This document shows, piece by piece, positions 38,768 to 47,941 of a stretch of DNA of 64,000 bases. The stretch is from positions 81,289 through 145,288 of the forward strand of contig CAYRVH010000001.1 in NCBI GenBank assembly GCA_964427855.1, given 5' to 3'. The notes under the pieces are model-generated. The model saw only the letters and a list, made by a program, of their open reading frames with translations. It did no database searches and was not told the DNA's origin. The position numbers and the translations under genes are program-made. This stretch comes from JAUPKT01 sp964427855 (lineage in GTDB: Bacteria > Desulfobacterota > Desulfomonilia > Desulfomonilales > Desulfomonilaceae). How positions within the stretch are numbered: position 1 is the stretch's first letter; each line of letters begins with the position of its first letter.

Positions 38768-40438
38768 ATGCGAGATCACAGAGCTTGTGAAAACCGCATG
38801 CGAGCCGTGTTTTGGATCACAGGTACCACCCTCGGCGGTCTTCTGGCTTACTTCACACGATATTATCTCAACACCGATGGGCTCATTTATTTAGAAATCG
38901 GGGATGCCGTGCGACGCGGAGAGTGGGACGCTCTCATTAATCATCAATGGAGCCCCGCCTACTCGGTACTCATGGGGTTGGCTCAGCAGATCTTAGGAGT
39001 GAGTCGAGACAATGAGCTGGCATCCCTCAAGATTGTCAATTTTCTGATATTGCTCTTTACCATGGGGATGTGCGACGTGTTTCTCGCAAGTCTCCGCGCC
39101 AGCGTGATCAATGGATCCCGAGGAAATACTGAGTCCGCGCCGTTCAGACTGCTCAGTCTGGTGATCTACTGCGCTTTTTTGGTCGCAGCCCTAATTTGGA
39201 TACGGGTGCGGTTAGTGTCTCCCGACATGCTCATGCTTGGCTACCTGCTGCTCGCATTGAGTCTGATACTGCGGATCAAAACCAATGCTCACGGGTACGC
39301 AAATTTTGTCGCGTTAGGCTGCGTCCTTGGATTGGCGTATCTCACAAAGACGTACATGTTTGTCTATTCGGGCATCGTCCTGGTCTTGGCCGGCCTTGCG
39401 ATGGGCGACCTCAAGAAGGCCATCCCACGAATGGGCTTAGCCCTTATCATCATGATGGTCATGAGTCTGCCATTCATCGTTTCGCTCTCTCGTGATCTTG
39501 GAAGATTTACCTACGGAGAGGCTGGCAATTACAACTACGCCCTCTTTGTCGCAAGCCAGGGAGAACCGGTCAATCCTCCTGCCCAGTTAACGGCGAAGCC
39601 GGCAGTCTTGCTGTTCGAAGACACGCCCCATAGTTGTTTCTCCCCGGGGGCAGACATCGCCAAGCTATTCGAGGGAAGACGACCACGATTTGATGTGACT
39701 GCGCAGATTAAGGCTGTCGAAAGAAACCTGCTGATCACTGTCTCAGACAGCCCGTGGTTTTTTTTGACCCTCATATTGTGGAACTTCCTGCAACTGAAAT
39801 GGGCGAAACCGAGGTTGGGAAGCATTTTTCCACTGTCTGACAGCCTCATGCTGCTGGGGGCGTCACTTTCAGGACTTCTTTTATTTTTGCTTGTGCTTGT
39901 TGAGATGCGCTACGTTGCGCCCTTTCTCTTTCTCGGGGTGGCGGGTATGGTCCTCATCTGGCGTTACGGACCTTTAGACTGCCGAAGCAGTTTTTTCCGG
40001 GACTGCTCCTATTATGCGCTATGCGTTGTATTCATGGCGGTTACCGCGTGGTCAGCCATCGACCAGGCTCTGAGAGCGACCAGGGGGGCTGGTTCAAAGC
40101 AGTCTTATGAAGCAATATTTCAGGAAGACATGGCGCTTGCGCAGTACATTCGCGCGCAAACAAGCCTAAGTGGTACCCGGGGAGCGATCGTGGAGAGTCA
40201 TGGTATGAGCATATATTGGGCGAGGCTGGCAGGGGTAAAAATAGTGGCAGAAATACCGAGTATAAGAGATTATATTGACGCGACGCCCCAAGATCGCGCA
40301 AGCGCCAAGAAAAGACTACGGGAGTATTCAGTGGAATTCGTGGCGGCGCGAGGGCGCGAGTTTCATGCACTCGCATCAGAAGGATGGACTGCGGTTCCAT
40401 CAACGTCCGACTATTACGTTTTGTGGACAGGCAACTGA
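38768..40438 (+). CDS. GT-C-like polytopic membrane protein (putative glycosyltransferase)
   Basis: About 556 residues with roughly ten to twelve hydrophobic helices and a soluble C-terminal domain of about 120 residues. After the first helix is NTDGLIYLEIGDAVRRGEWD, resembling the first periplasmic loop of PMT/ArnT-type GT-C enzymes, where an acidic residue acts on a polyprenyl-phosphate sugar; then NHQWSPAYSVLMGL. Family assignment is by layout, not by a decisive motif, so the donor and acceptor are unknown. The start is uncertain: ATG 38768, ATG 38798 and a TTG at 38738 are all in frame. It is adjacent to two SGNH hydrolase-like genes on the opposite strand, which suggests surface glycan work. 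Confidence 0.68.
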   Translation: MRDHRACENRMRAVFWITGTTLGGLLAYFTRYYLNTDGLIYLEIGDAVRRGEWDALINHQWSPAYSVLMGLAQQILGVSRDNELASLKIVNFLILLFTMGMCDVFLASLRASVINGSRGNTESAPFRLLSLVIYCAFLVAALIWIRVRLVSPDMLMLGYLLLALSLILRIKTNAHGYANFVALGCVLGLAYLTKTYMFVYSGIVLVLAGLAMGDLKKAIPRMGLALIIMMVMSLPFIVSLSRDLGRFTYGEAGNYNYALFVASQGEPVNPPAQLTAKPAVLLFEDTPHSCFSPGADIAKLFEGRRPRFDVTAQIKAVERNLLITVSDSPWFFLTLILWNFLQLKWAKPRLGSIFPLSDSLMLLGASLSGLLLFLLVLVEMRYVAPFLFLGVAGMVLIWRYGPLDCRSSFFRDCSYYALCVVFMAVTAWSAIDQALRATRGAGSKQSYEAIFQEDMALAQYIRAQTSLSGTRGAIVESHGMSIYWARLAGVKIVAEIPSIRDYIDATPQDRASAKKRLREYSVEFVAARGREFHALASEGWTAVPSTSDYYVLWTGN

Positions 40439-40450
40439 GGCAACGGCGCG

Positions 40451-41722
40451 TCATTCCGGGGGGAGTACGTCCTGCAGTTTCGGGTCTTTCGCTGCCTGTT
40501 CATGCAGGAGGCGGCGTATCAACTCAGCGGTTATGCGATTTCCCTCCGCGGTGGCATGGCCGTGATACCATGAGTCAAGTTGTTGTAAAGAGGGTTTCAA
40601 GTCGGCCATTGCCCTCACAAGATCAAAAAAGACGTAATTCCGAATTTTCATGTAGTGTACCAATGGATCCGTTCTCGTTGCCCCGGTATCCAAGACTTCT
40701 CGTACATAGTCTGTATGGGGTATCAAAATAACTATGGGGTATTGGCCCCTGTTGGAGGCGGTTTCCACAAACCTATCTACGATACCGCACATCGTGGCCA
40801 GCGGTTCAGGCTCTGCATAGAGATCGAGGTTGAATGTCGGGACCACAACTCCCGGCAAAAATCTGCATAACGATGCCTTGATGCTTTTGGCGACTATGTC
40901 TTTCCAGCGAAAAAGGGAAAGGGTATAGGGAAATCTGATAGGAGGGAGACGCCGACTCCATTGATACCAATAATCATGAGCGCCGATCTGTTCGATAAAG
41001 GAAGGCTGAGTAAGCTTCTCCAACTCAGGCACCGCTTTGACAGGGTTCGGCCACAACGTGAGGTGGTCGTGGATGAACTCAAAACGGGGTTTGGTGAGCG
41101 AGAGAGGGTCACTGTACATGTAAAAATTTCGATACACGTTCACCACCCGATTGATATTCTCGGGGAAAATACAGAGCATGACGATTCTAGCCCTTGGCGC
41201 CAAGGCCTCATGAGATGCATACAACAAGAGGGCTTGATCAGGGCCATAACCCGCAACGCCAAAGTTGAGAACGTTTTTACGCAAGGTATGGGCAAGGAAA
41301 GTCTGCCATGTCTCATCATCCCTGACTTCGTTACAATGGGTGAAAGAATCCCCGTATGAGGCGATGAGATCCACCGCGTAGTACGTGCGCGTCACCCGCT
41401 CGCCATTTTGACCATGGCGGTATAGAACGCCTTGCTGATCTTGAAAAACGAAATATGGCGGATAAAACCACCCGAAATCTTTGCTGAAGATCTTTAGATT
41501 GACGCATTTTTGTCCTGCCTCGTGACAGTCGCCGACGGGGGCCTCGATCTGGGGGGCGACAGAAGCCGCCTTATGGGCTGCTTGTATGTAGTCGGAGGCC
41601 GTGCGGTAACGCGCTCGTTCCTGAATACGAGTAGGTATCAGCCGAAGTAGGAAAAAGGAACACAGCTCAACAAGGATTAACAGGGGAACGAAGGCGAGAA
41701 CCCAAAAAATCAATCGTTTCAA
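40451..41722 (-). CDS. membrane-anchored SGNH hydrolase-like protein
   Basis: 423 residues with an N-terminal membrane helix (LIFWVLAFVPLLILVELCSFFLL) and the rest presumably periplasmic. The GDS block is ASYGDSFTHCNEV (catalytic Ser candidate), then NFGVAGYGPDQALL (Gly block), and near the C terminus HGHATAEGNRITAELI, which fits the final His block. The Asn block is less clear (FPENINRVV). Family members remove or add acyl groups on glycans and lipids; some are O-acetyltransferase partners. It is preceded by a related gene at 41810-43051. Substrate unknown. Confidence 0.75.
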   Translation of the reverse strand: MKRLIFWVLAFVPLLILVELCSFFLLRLIPTRIQERARYRTASDYIQAAHKAASVAPQIEAPVGDCHEAGQKCVNLKIFSKDFGWFYPPYFVFQDQQGVLYRHGQNGERVTRTYYAVDLIASYGDSFTHCNEVRDDETWQTFLAHTLRKNVLNFGVAGYGPDQALLLYASHEALAPRARIVMLCIFPENINRVVNVYRNFYMYSDPLSLTKPRFEFIHDHLTLWPNPVKAVPELEKLTQPSFIEQIGAHDYWYQWSRRLPPIRFPYTLSLFRWKDIVAKSIKASLCRFLPGVVVPTFNLDLYAEPEPLATMCGIVDRFVETASNRGQYPIVILIPHTDYVREVLDTGATRTDPLVHYMKIRNYVFFDLVRAMADLKPSLQQLDSWYHGHATAEGNRITAELIRRLLHEQAAKDPKLQDVLPPE

Positions 41723-41809
41723 ATGGCTACACTCCTCACCTGTGAAAAAGCAGAGGTGACATACAGCAGCACGATCCCTAAGTGCGGTCTGACGTGCGCC
41801 AGCCGCTAT

Positions 41810-43051
41810 TCATCGATCAGCGGTTCCCCTCGTCGCAGCGCTCTTTGAAGCCTCTGATCCATGAAGGCCTGCGAGGTAATGAAATAGAGCTTGAGCAGCT
41901 TCTGCATGACCTCGTCTGTTCCAATGACCGTCCTCTATATGATAAAAAAAACTAGGTGTTACCCTCATTTCTTCTGCTCGACTGCGAAACACGTCACCTA
42001 GCGACCTGAAGGGGATGCCGAGCGTCTGACACACGCTATTCAAGCGAATTTCAGGTTTTTGGAGATCCCACTGTCCTTGTTCGAGCCTGAACCGCTTCGA
42101 CGTGGCTGACCACACATGGTCATCCAACGTATAGACGCTCGGTACGTAGAAAACCACGAGGCGCGCCCCCGCTTCGGAAACCGAGTCGTGAAGCCTTTGA
42201 AGAAGACGAGTGGTCAGTGTCCATGCGTGTTCGACTTCGGGGCTGTACTGACGCGCCAAGATTTGAAAATAACGTGTGTCGCTTTCTTCTGTGTCCTGTT
42301 GGAGGTTCAAGAGTCCAAGTCGAATCAACTGCTCCTTTATGAACTTGAACAATACCAATCTTTGGAGACGAGAATGAAGAGAGGGTCTGTTTTTTGTCTG
42401 ATCCTGCGTTCGCTGCGCTTCGGCAGCACCTTCAGTCGGGGCCTTTTCTAGGACGAGTCGGTCGTCCACGATGCGGAATAAAGGCTTGTATTTGCTGTAC
42501 ATTTCTGTAACAGAGATATTTTCTAAAACGTCATTTTCGTAGAACAAGAGCGCCACCACGTCGGGAAGGTATTTTCGTCCCTCTGTCTCAAAGAAGAGCA
42601 GCTCTTGGTCTGTGCTATATCCCACGGTACCAGCGTTGATCACCTGGTACTTGAGACCGTGAGGTAGATTGTTGAGCTGATTCTGTAGAAGCTGTGAAAA
42701 CAAATCCTCGTCGTTCACCGTGTAACCTTCGGCGAATGAATCGCCCAGCACGAGTATTCTGAACACGCCTGGGGATTTTTCGTAAGAATACTCTTCACCT
42801 CTCATGCCCCGAGAATTGATGGTCTCAGTTGCAGTGAATTCCGCCGTCTTGATCAACCGTTGAGCGCCCGCCTTCTTTTTCCATCCCAACAAGGGGTCTT
42901 TCTCGTAAAAATTTCTGTGGCTTATCTTTCGGTGATGAGGTAAGAGGTGAAGAGCGGCTTCGGCCAGGGCAACAGCAACGATAACTGCCACAGCACATAC
43001 GACAAAATTCTTGGAGAACGCGGCCGGCCCACCTGTCAGAAAACGCCGCAT
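41810..43051 (-). CDS. membrane-anchored SGNH hydrolase-like protein
   Basis: 413 residues from ATG 43051 (MRRFLTGGPAAFSK), with GAGGG upstream; the open frame extends 47 codons further but that part looks unrelated. N-terminal membrane helix FVVCAVAVIVAVALAEAAL. SGNH blocks are clear: LVLGDSFAEGYTV (Ser), INAGTVGYSTDQEL (Gly), LLFYENDVLEN (Asn) and DGHWNRRGHAEAAQAL (Asp-x-His). All catalytic residues are present, so it is likely an active esterase or acyltransferase on the periplasmic side. Distant paralogue of the next gene. Confidence 0.8.
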   Translation of the reverse strand: MRRFLTGGPAAFSKNFVVCAVAVIVAVALAEAALHLLPHHRKISHRNFYEKDPLLGWKKKAGAQRLIKTAEFTATETINSRGMRGEEYSYEKSPGVFRILVLGDSFAEGYTVNDEDLFSQLLQNQLNNLPHGLKYQVINAGTVGYSTDQELLFFETEGRKYLPDVVALLFYENDVLENISVTEMYSKYKPLFRIVDDRLVLEKAPTEGAAEAQRTQDQTKNRPSLHSRLQRLVLFKFIKEQLIRLGLLNLQQDTEESDTRYFQILARQYSPEVEHAWTLTTRLLQRLHDSVSEAGARLVVFYVPSVYTLDDHVWSATSKRFRLEQGQWDLQKPEIRLNSVCQTLGIPFRSLGDVFRSRAEEMRVTPSFFYHIEDGHWNRRGHAEAAQALFHYLAGLHGSEASKSAATRGTADR

Positions 43052-43374
43052 GACGCCATTTCCCTCAAACCATTTTCCACGAGATACCAATGACCGTAAA
43101 AAACCATTTGCAGATGGTCTCAAAACGCATCGTGAGATTGCTTTGCCGCAAGTGACACATTTAATGCCTATTCGTGGCTGCGCGAAGCCCAACGCGATGA
43201 AGCAGTGTCAACCCACATCAATTGACCTAAAAGGCCGCTGTCGAATGCGAGGTTTTCTTGCAGAAGTGCTATAATGTGACACACAGATAATTTCAAGCGA
43301 TTTCCTCATCCGCGCGGACTTTGGGGAACGCGCTTTTGGCGCAGAATCCGCTTTGTGTATCGCTGCTGAGACGG
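43052..43374. other. intergenic region with dispersed repeat
   Basis: No convincing gene. Holds one copy of the short repeat CCGCTGTCGAATGCG (43235-43249), also seen near 52141 and 63861. The open frame entering from the SGNH gene has no family similarity here. Confidence 0.5.
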
Positions 43375-43839
43375 TTAGGGTAGACGCCGGTCATATTCTT
43401 CGAAGATGGCAAGCATCCGCTCGCGAGAGTCCGCATGTTGGATGGAGCTCTTAAACAACGGGTCCTGCAGTAATTTTGATATGCGCGCCAAGGCTTTGAG
43501 ATGGTCTCCAGCAGAATTACGAGGCGCCACGAGGAGGAAAAAGAGGTAAGCGGGTTTATTGTCCATGGAAGCAAAGTCAATGCCTTGACTGCTCCGTCCA
43601 AAGCTTGCGCTCAGCCTGGAGAGGCCCTCTATTTTGCCGTGGGGAATGGCGACGCCGCCGCCGATTCCCGTACTCCCTAAGCTCTCACGTTCCAACAATG
43701 TCCGCACAAGGACTGCCTTATCCACATTCGGGTTCAAGGAAGCAATTGGCTGAACCAATTCAGTAAGGACCTCTTCCTTGGAAGAGGCCCTCAGTTGGGA
43801 AATGATGGCGTCTGGATGGAGGAAATCAAGGATTTTCAT
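43375..43839 (-). CDS. ptsN: PTS IIA-like nitrogen regulatory protein PtsN
   Basis: EIIA-Ntr, 154 residues from ATG 43839 (MKILDFLHPDAI); the open frame extends upstream but only this part matches the family. The phosphorylated histidine is in GGGVAIPHGK (His67). In the nitrogen phosphotransferase chain it takes phosphate from NPr and controls potassium transport, envelope stress and sigma-54-dependent genes through protein contact. It sits in the canonical order rpoN-hpf-ptsN. NPr and EI-Ntr are not in the window. Only a weak GAGAG precedes the start. Confidence 0.93.
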   Translation of the reverse strand: MKILDFLHPDAIISQLRASSKEEVLTELVQPIASLNPNVDKAVLVRTLLERESLGSTGIGGGVAIPHGKIEGLSRLSASFGRSSQGIDFASMDNKPAYLFFLLVAPRNSAGDHLKALARISKLLQDPLFKSSIQHADSRERMLAIFEEYDRRLP

Positions 43840-43948
43840 GGACAAACTCTCTGAACGACTGCGCCTTGAAATGCGATCATACACTCGCCGTTGAGTGTGC
43901 TCCTTATTGAAAAGCACCGCGGGAGTGTCGCGCCGGCATGCACAAACC

Positions 43949-44491
43949 TCAAGAATTTTGAGGCACAATCAAGCCGTAATTCCCATCCTTTCTTCTATAA
44001 AGTACGTTTACCGTCTGCGTCGATGCATTGTTGAAGACCAAGAATTCTTGCTGCGAGAGGTCCATCTGCATGGCGGCCTCGTCCACGGACATTGGTTTTA
44101 CGAAATAATTTTCAGTCTTGACGACTACCGGCTCTCTGTCGTCCTCAAAACTGTCTTGCTCGTATATGTCCCTACGCCATTTGATCTCTTTTCCTTGCGC
44201 GGGTTTGTGCTTTCTTATTTTTTCTCGATATTTTTTTACCTGCCTTTCTATTTTGTCCATGACGAGATCGATTGCCGCATACATATCTTCATGCTCTTCT
44301 TGGCCGGCGATGCGAAGGCCGTCCACATTAATAACGACGTCAACTATATGGCGGAATTTGTGTACTGAGAGAATAACCTGGCTTTCGAGAGGCCTATCGA
44401 TATACTTGGTCAACTTAGACGTTCTCTCCTGGACATAATTCTTCAAAGCGTCCGATGGCTCCATATGTCGAAAAGTCACTGACACTTGCAT
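43949..44491 (-). CDS. hpf: long-form ribosome hibernation promoting factor HPF
   Basis: 180 residues. The N-terminal ribosome-binding domain (FRHMEPSDALKNYVQERTSKL, then basic KYREKIRKHK) is followed by the C-terminal dimerisation domain (MDLSQQEFLVFNNASTQTVNVLYRRKDGNYGLI), the mark of long HPF. It dimerises 70S ribosomes to 100S particles during starvation. AAGGAGGT lies 7 bases before the ATG. Placed between rpoN and ptsN, as in many proteobacteria, where the operon links nitrogen control to stationary phase. Confidence 0.95.
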   Translation of the reverse strand: MQVSVTFRHMEPSDALKNYVQERTSKLTKYIDRPLESQVILSVHKFRHIVDVVINVDGLRIAGQEEHEDMYAAIDLVMDKIERQVKKYREKIRKHKPAQGKEIKWRRDIYEQDSFEDDREPVVVKTENYFVKPMSVDEAAMQMDLSQQEFLVFNNASTQTVNVLYRRKDGNYGLIVPQNS

Positions 44492-44531
44492 AGTCGCTAC
44501 CTCCTTTGACGTAAATCAAGTGTTGTTGAGT

Positions 44532-45962
44532 TCAAAAACGCTTCTTCCTCCTGCTGGAAGATGGTATTCCAAGCAGTTCCCTGTACTTGGCAACAGTGCG
44601 CCGAGCGATATGTATCTGTGATCGTTTCAATTCTTCCACTATATCCTGATCGCTCACGGGCCTTTTTGGGTCCTCGTTCTTCACGATCCGCATGATATGG
44701 TTCTTCACAGATTCAGACGCGATGGATTCTTTTCCTTGCGGGATGCCATAATTGAAAAAGTATTTGAGTTCGAAGATTCCGCGAGGGGTGTGGACAAACT
44801 TGTTGGACGTCACTCTGCTCACTGTGGATTCATGCATGCCAATGTCATCGGCGACGTCTTTCAAAATCAAAGGCTTAAGATGATCGATCCCTTTATCAAA
44901 AAAGTCTCTCTGAAACTTCAGAATCGACTCAGTCACTTTGTAGATCGTCCTTTGCCGTTGATGGATGCTTTTGATCAGCCACAAAGCGCCCTTCATTTTC
45001 TCATGAATATACTCCTTTGTAAGGGCAGGGCAATCCGTCGAGTGAAGTTCTTTTTGATAGAGCGGGTTGACCTTGAGACGCGGGACGCCTTCATCGTTTA
45101 CAATGATAGAGTAGTCATTGCCGATTTTTACGATATAGATGTCAGGAACCACGTAAATGGTGTCGAAATTTCCATGAAGGCGGCCAGGCTTGGGGTTCAA
45201 AGAGGCAATCGCTCGAATTGCTTCTTTGGTCTCGTTTGGAGAGACTTTCAGTTTCCGGATGAGGTCGTCGAACTTGCCTTTGCGAAAGGCATCGAAATGA
45301 TCTTTTAATATGCGGATCACCAGACTGTCCGGGGCATACAGTTCTCGGGCCTGGATGAGGAGACACTCCCGCAGGTCGCGCGCTGCCACGCCAGGAGGAT
45401 CAAACTTCTGCACCTCTGTCAAAATCCGTTCCACCTCCGCAATGTCACGGGCATGCGCGTCTGCAATATGTGAAAGATCAACATCAAGGTATCCCTCTTC
45501 ATTCACGTTTCCGATAAGTTCTAGGGCGATTGCGCTGTCGGCATCATTCAAATCGCTGAGACGGAGCTGCTCTAAAAGATACTGAAAAAGAGTAGAGCTC
45601 TTTGATCCGATGTTTTCTAGGGGCATTCGATCCGCCCCATCGGAACGCCTTCCATCTCGGTCGCCGCCGAAATTCTCCAAGTAGTTTTCCCATGCAATGT
45701 CGAAGACGTCCGACTCCGGCCGATCAGGCTCCCTCGTCATATCTTGCAACGCATCCAGATCATTACGTAATGCGGCATCCTCGTTCGGCGCATCGTCTTC
45801 ATTTGCCGCAGTCTCCAGAACAGGATTCTCCCTCAACTCAGCCTCGATGGCATTGAGCATTTCGAGGTGGTTGCATTGAAGCAGCTTGATTGCCTGCTGA
45901 AGCTGGGGCGTCATCACCAATTGTTGGGTCTGACGCAACTGCTGTTTCATTTCGAGAGCCAT
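44532..45962 (-). CDS. rpoN: RNA polymerase sigma-54 factor RpoN
   Basis: 476 residues. Region I is glutamine-rich (MALEMKQQLRQTQQLVMTPQ), the acidic region II follows (about 55-120), then the core-binding domain, a helix-turn-helix (VADDIGMHESTVSRVTSNK) and the RpoN box ARRTVAKYRELLG near the C terminus that reads the -24 promoter element. All domains needed for function are there. It follows lptB by 15 bases, as in E. coli. Sigma-54 promoters need bacterial enhancer-binding activators; none is in this window, and no clear -24/-12 site was noticed. Confidence 0.97.
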   Translation of the reverse strand: MALEMKQQLRQTQQLVMTPQLQQAIKLLQCNHLEMLNAIEAELRENPVLETAANEDDAPNEDAALRNDLDALQDMTREPDRPESDVFDIAWENYLENFGGDRDGRRSDGADRMPLENIGSKSSTLFQYLLEQLRLSDLNDADSAIALELIGNVNEEGYLDVDLSHIADAHARDIAEVERILTEVQKFDPPGVAARDLRECLLIQARELYAPDSLVIRILKDHFDAFRKGKFDDLIRKLKVSPNETKEAIRAIASLNPKPGRLHGNFDTIYVVPDIYIVKIGNDYSIIVNDEGVPRLKVNPLYQKELHSTDCPALTKEYIHEKMKGALWLIKSIHQRQRTIYKVTESILKFQRDFFDKGIDHLKPLILKDVADDIGMHESTVSRVTSNKFVHTPRGIFELKYFFNYGIPQGKESIASESVKNHIMRIVKNEDPKRPVSDQDIVEELKRSQIHIARRTVAKYRELLGIPSSSRRKKRF

Positions 45963-45977
45963 GACAATCGAGCCCGT

Positions 45978-46703
45978 TTACATGGAAAACTTTTGCCCCA
46001 AATACACTTCCCGGGCTTTCTGACTCGCGGCAATCTGTTGCGGATTGCCGCATTCCAAAATGCAGCCCTTGTCCAACAGATAGATGACATCGCACACCCC
46101 TAAGGTCTCCCTCGTGTTGTGATCCGTCAAGACCACTCCTATCCCTCGCTCCTTGAGATTGGTAATGATTTTCTGAATTTCCAAGACCACGATAGGATCA
46201 AGGCCGGCAAAAGGTTCATCCAAGAGGATAAAACTGGGACTGGTCACAAGGGCGCGCGTTATCTCGAGTCTTCGCCTCTGGCCTCCTGAGAGGCTATCGG
46301 CCCTTTGATTTTTCAAGGAAGAGATGTTGAGTTCTGCCAGGAGTTCTTCCATCCTCTGAGCACGCCGGTCTTTGTCGGGTTCGACCAACTCGAGGATGGC
46401 CAAGATATTCTCGCCGACAGATAATTTCCGAAATACGGATGATTCCTGAGGAAGATAATTGAGGCCGAGCCTCGCCCGCAGGTACACCGGAAGCTGGGAA
46501 ATATCCTGGTCATCAAGGTACACTTCTCCTTGGTCGGGCCTCACAAGACCGGTAATCATATAAAATGTGGTTGTCTTTCCAGCCCCATTGGGCCCCAAGA
46601 GACCGACCACACTTCCTGAGCGAATGGTGAGACTCACGTCGTTGACCACGGGCCGACCTCCGTACCTCTTCACCAGACCTCGAGCCTTCAGTTCCCTTGT
46701 CAG
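45978..46703 (-). CDS. lptB: LPS export ABC transporter ATPase LptB, probable CTG start
   Basis: ATPase that powers lipopolysaccharide extraction from the inner membrane with LptF/G/C. Walker A GPNGAGKTT, signature LSGGQRRRLEITRAL, Walker B ILLDEPFAGLDP and VLTDHNTRETL. The start is odd. No in-frame ATG exists between a TAA at 46737-46739 and the first GTG at 46671-46673, yet homologues begin about ten residues before the GTG. A CTG at 46701-46703 preceded by AAGGAGAA at 9 bases gives LTRELKARGLVKRYGG, and a length of 241 residues, the same as E. coli LptB. The GTG start (231 residues) would remove the first beta strand. The call assumes CTG. Confidence 0.93.
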   Translation of the reverse strand: MTRELKARGLVKRYGGRPVVNDVSLTIRSGSVVGLLGPNGAGKTTTFYMITGLVRPDQGEVYLDDQDISQLPVYLRARLGLNYLPQESSVFRKLSVGENILAILELVEPDKDRRAQRMEELLAELNISSLKNQRADSLSGGQRRRLEITRALVTSPSFILLDEPFAGLDPIVVLEIQKIITNLKERGIGVVLTDHNTRETLGVCDVIYLLDKGCILECGNPQQIAASQKAREVYLGQKFSM

Positions 46704-46708
46704 AGCTG

Positions 46709-47281
46709 CTACTTCTCCTTCTTCATTTTTGATGGATTAATGGTCGCTCTGATCCCCGCTTCGTCGCCACCGAGCAACTCGGTTCTGTTCTCGTCGAGAT
46801 AGATGATGATGGTGTCAGCGACAACGACGTCTGGTCCCTGCCACAGTTTTGGAGGGCCTTTGGTCAACGTAATAGTACGTTTATTATTATCGTACAATGC
46901 TTTTCCCGCAACCGCGATCCTCTCACCTTGGACAAATTTCACATTCCCTACCGCAGTGATGGCGCGTATCTTCCCTGCAGTCTCCAGACCGCGAATCCCC
47001 TTCTTCGCATGGTTCTGTCGAGAATCAGTCTTGTCCTCATCGTAATCTATGGTGAGCTTGTCGCACGTGAGCGTCATATCGCCCTGGCGCACCTTCACGC
47101 CGCCCTCAAACGTGGCCTCCAGGCCGTTCGGAACGTTTTTTGCCGTGAACTTTTTTGAAGTGATGTCAAGAGGCTCTTCTGAACTTGGCTTGAGTTCCTT
47201 CTTGTCGTCCTGCGCCATGCTCGGGCTCCACAGAAGGGGCAGAACAAAACACGCGCCGATCAATAAGACCCGAAATTTCAT
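46709..47281 (-). CDS. lptA: LPS transport periplasmic protein LptA
   Basis: 190 residues. Signal peptide FRVLLIGACFVLPLLWSPSMAQ, then an OstA-type beta-jellyroll domain (LDITSKKFTAKN, ATFEGGVKVRQGDMTLTCDKLTI, AVGNVKFVQGERIAVAGKALY). It forms the periplasmic bridge that carries LPS from LptC to LptD. The charged C terminus ends SKMKKEK. AGGAG lies 8 bases before the ATG. Between lptC and lptB as usual. Confidence 0.94.
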   Translation of the reverse strand: MKFRVLLIGACFVLPLLWSPSMAQDDKKELKPSSEEPLDITSKKFTAKNVPNGLEATFEGGVKVRQGDMTLTCDKLTIDYDEDKTDSRQNHAKKGIRGLETAGKIRAITAVGNVKFVQGERIAVAGKALYDNNKRTITLTKGPPKLWQGPDVVVADTIIIYLDENRTELLGGDEAGIRATINPSKMKKEK

Positions 47282-47296
47282 GCAATAGTCTCCTGT

Positions 47297-47908
47297 CTAA
47301 ATCGGCAGTCTCTGACCGGGTCCCACCCACTTTACGTCGTATAAGCGAGCCCTTACATTGTTTTCGATAATGATCTCTTCTTTGGGAATAGACAACAGCA
47401 ACCCTGTGCCCGTGAGGCTGAGGTTTGTCGTTTCAAGGCACACCTGTGAAGAAGTCTCAGCCCTCATCTTTTCATCAGAATAATCTATCTTGCCTGTCGT
47501 AAATTTCATATCCTTGTAATGGATAGTGACAAGGCCGTGGCCTGATATCCGACTCGCATTCTTGTCCAGCTCCCCTGTTTTCGCTGTGACGTAAATTTTG
47601 CCTCCCTTGCCGCCTTCATACACTACCGTGGGATAACTCAATCTGACCTTCGTGGATGCTTGAGACACGATGGCATTGACAGCTTTGAGGGACCATGGGT
47701 GTACCCCGGGAGAGGAGTACACAAAATTCTCGATACGCATCTGTCCATCGTTCATGGCTTGATTAGCGTCGTTATGCGAAGCTCCTTTGAGGTACTGGAT
47801 CACGCCAAATCCGAGCACGAGGCTTACCACTGCCGCCATAATTGTGACTTGAGAAGCCTTCTTGATATTACGAAGACGATACCAGCGCTCTATTTCCGCG
47901 TGATTCAT
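47297..47908 (-). CDS. lptC: LPS export protein LptC
   Basis: 203 residues, one membrane helix near the N terminus (TIMAAVVSLVLGFGVIQYL) and a periplasmic jellyroll domain (FVYSSPGVHPWSLKAVNAIV, then KTGELDKNASRISGHG). It anchors the LptA bridge to the inner-membrane LptBFG complex. Family sequence identity is low in general, so the assignment leans on position between kdsC and lptA and on domain layout; a DUF1239-like core is consistent. Confidence 0.88.
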   Translation of the reverse strand: MNHAEIERWYRLRNIKKASQVTIMAAVVSLVLGFGVIQYLKGASHNDANQAMNDGQMRIENFVYSSPGVHPWSLKAVNAIVSQASTKVRLSYPTVVYEGGKGGKIYVTAKTGELDKNASRISGHGLVTIHYKDMKFTTGKIDYSDEKMRAETSSQVCLETTNLSLTGTGLLLSIPKEEIIIENNVRARLYDVKWVGPGQRLPI

Positions 47909-47941
47909 GACTGCGCAATCACTCCGTTTTTATCGTGCAGT

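Noticed and set aside
43052..43192. Longer start for the SGNH gene (47 extra codons, with a CVTCGKAIS segment)
   Set aside because: The extension precedes the membrane anchor, has no family similarity, and the ATG at 43051 has its own GAGGG site.
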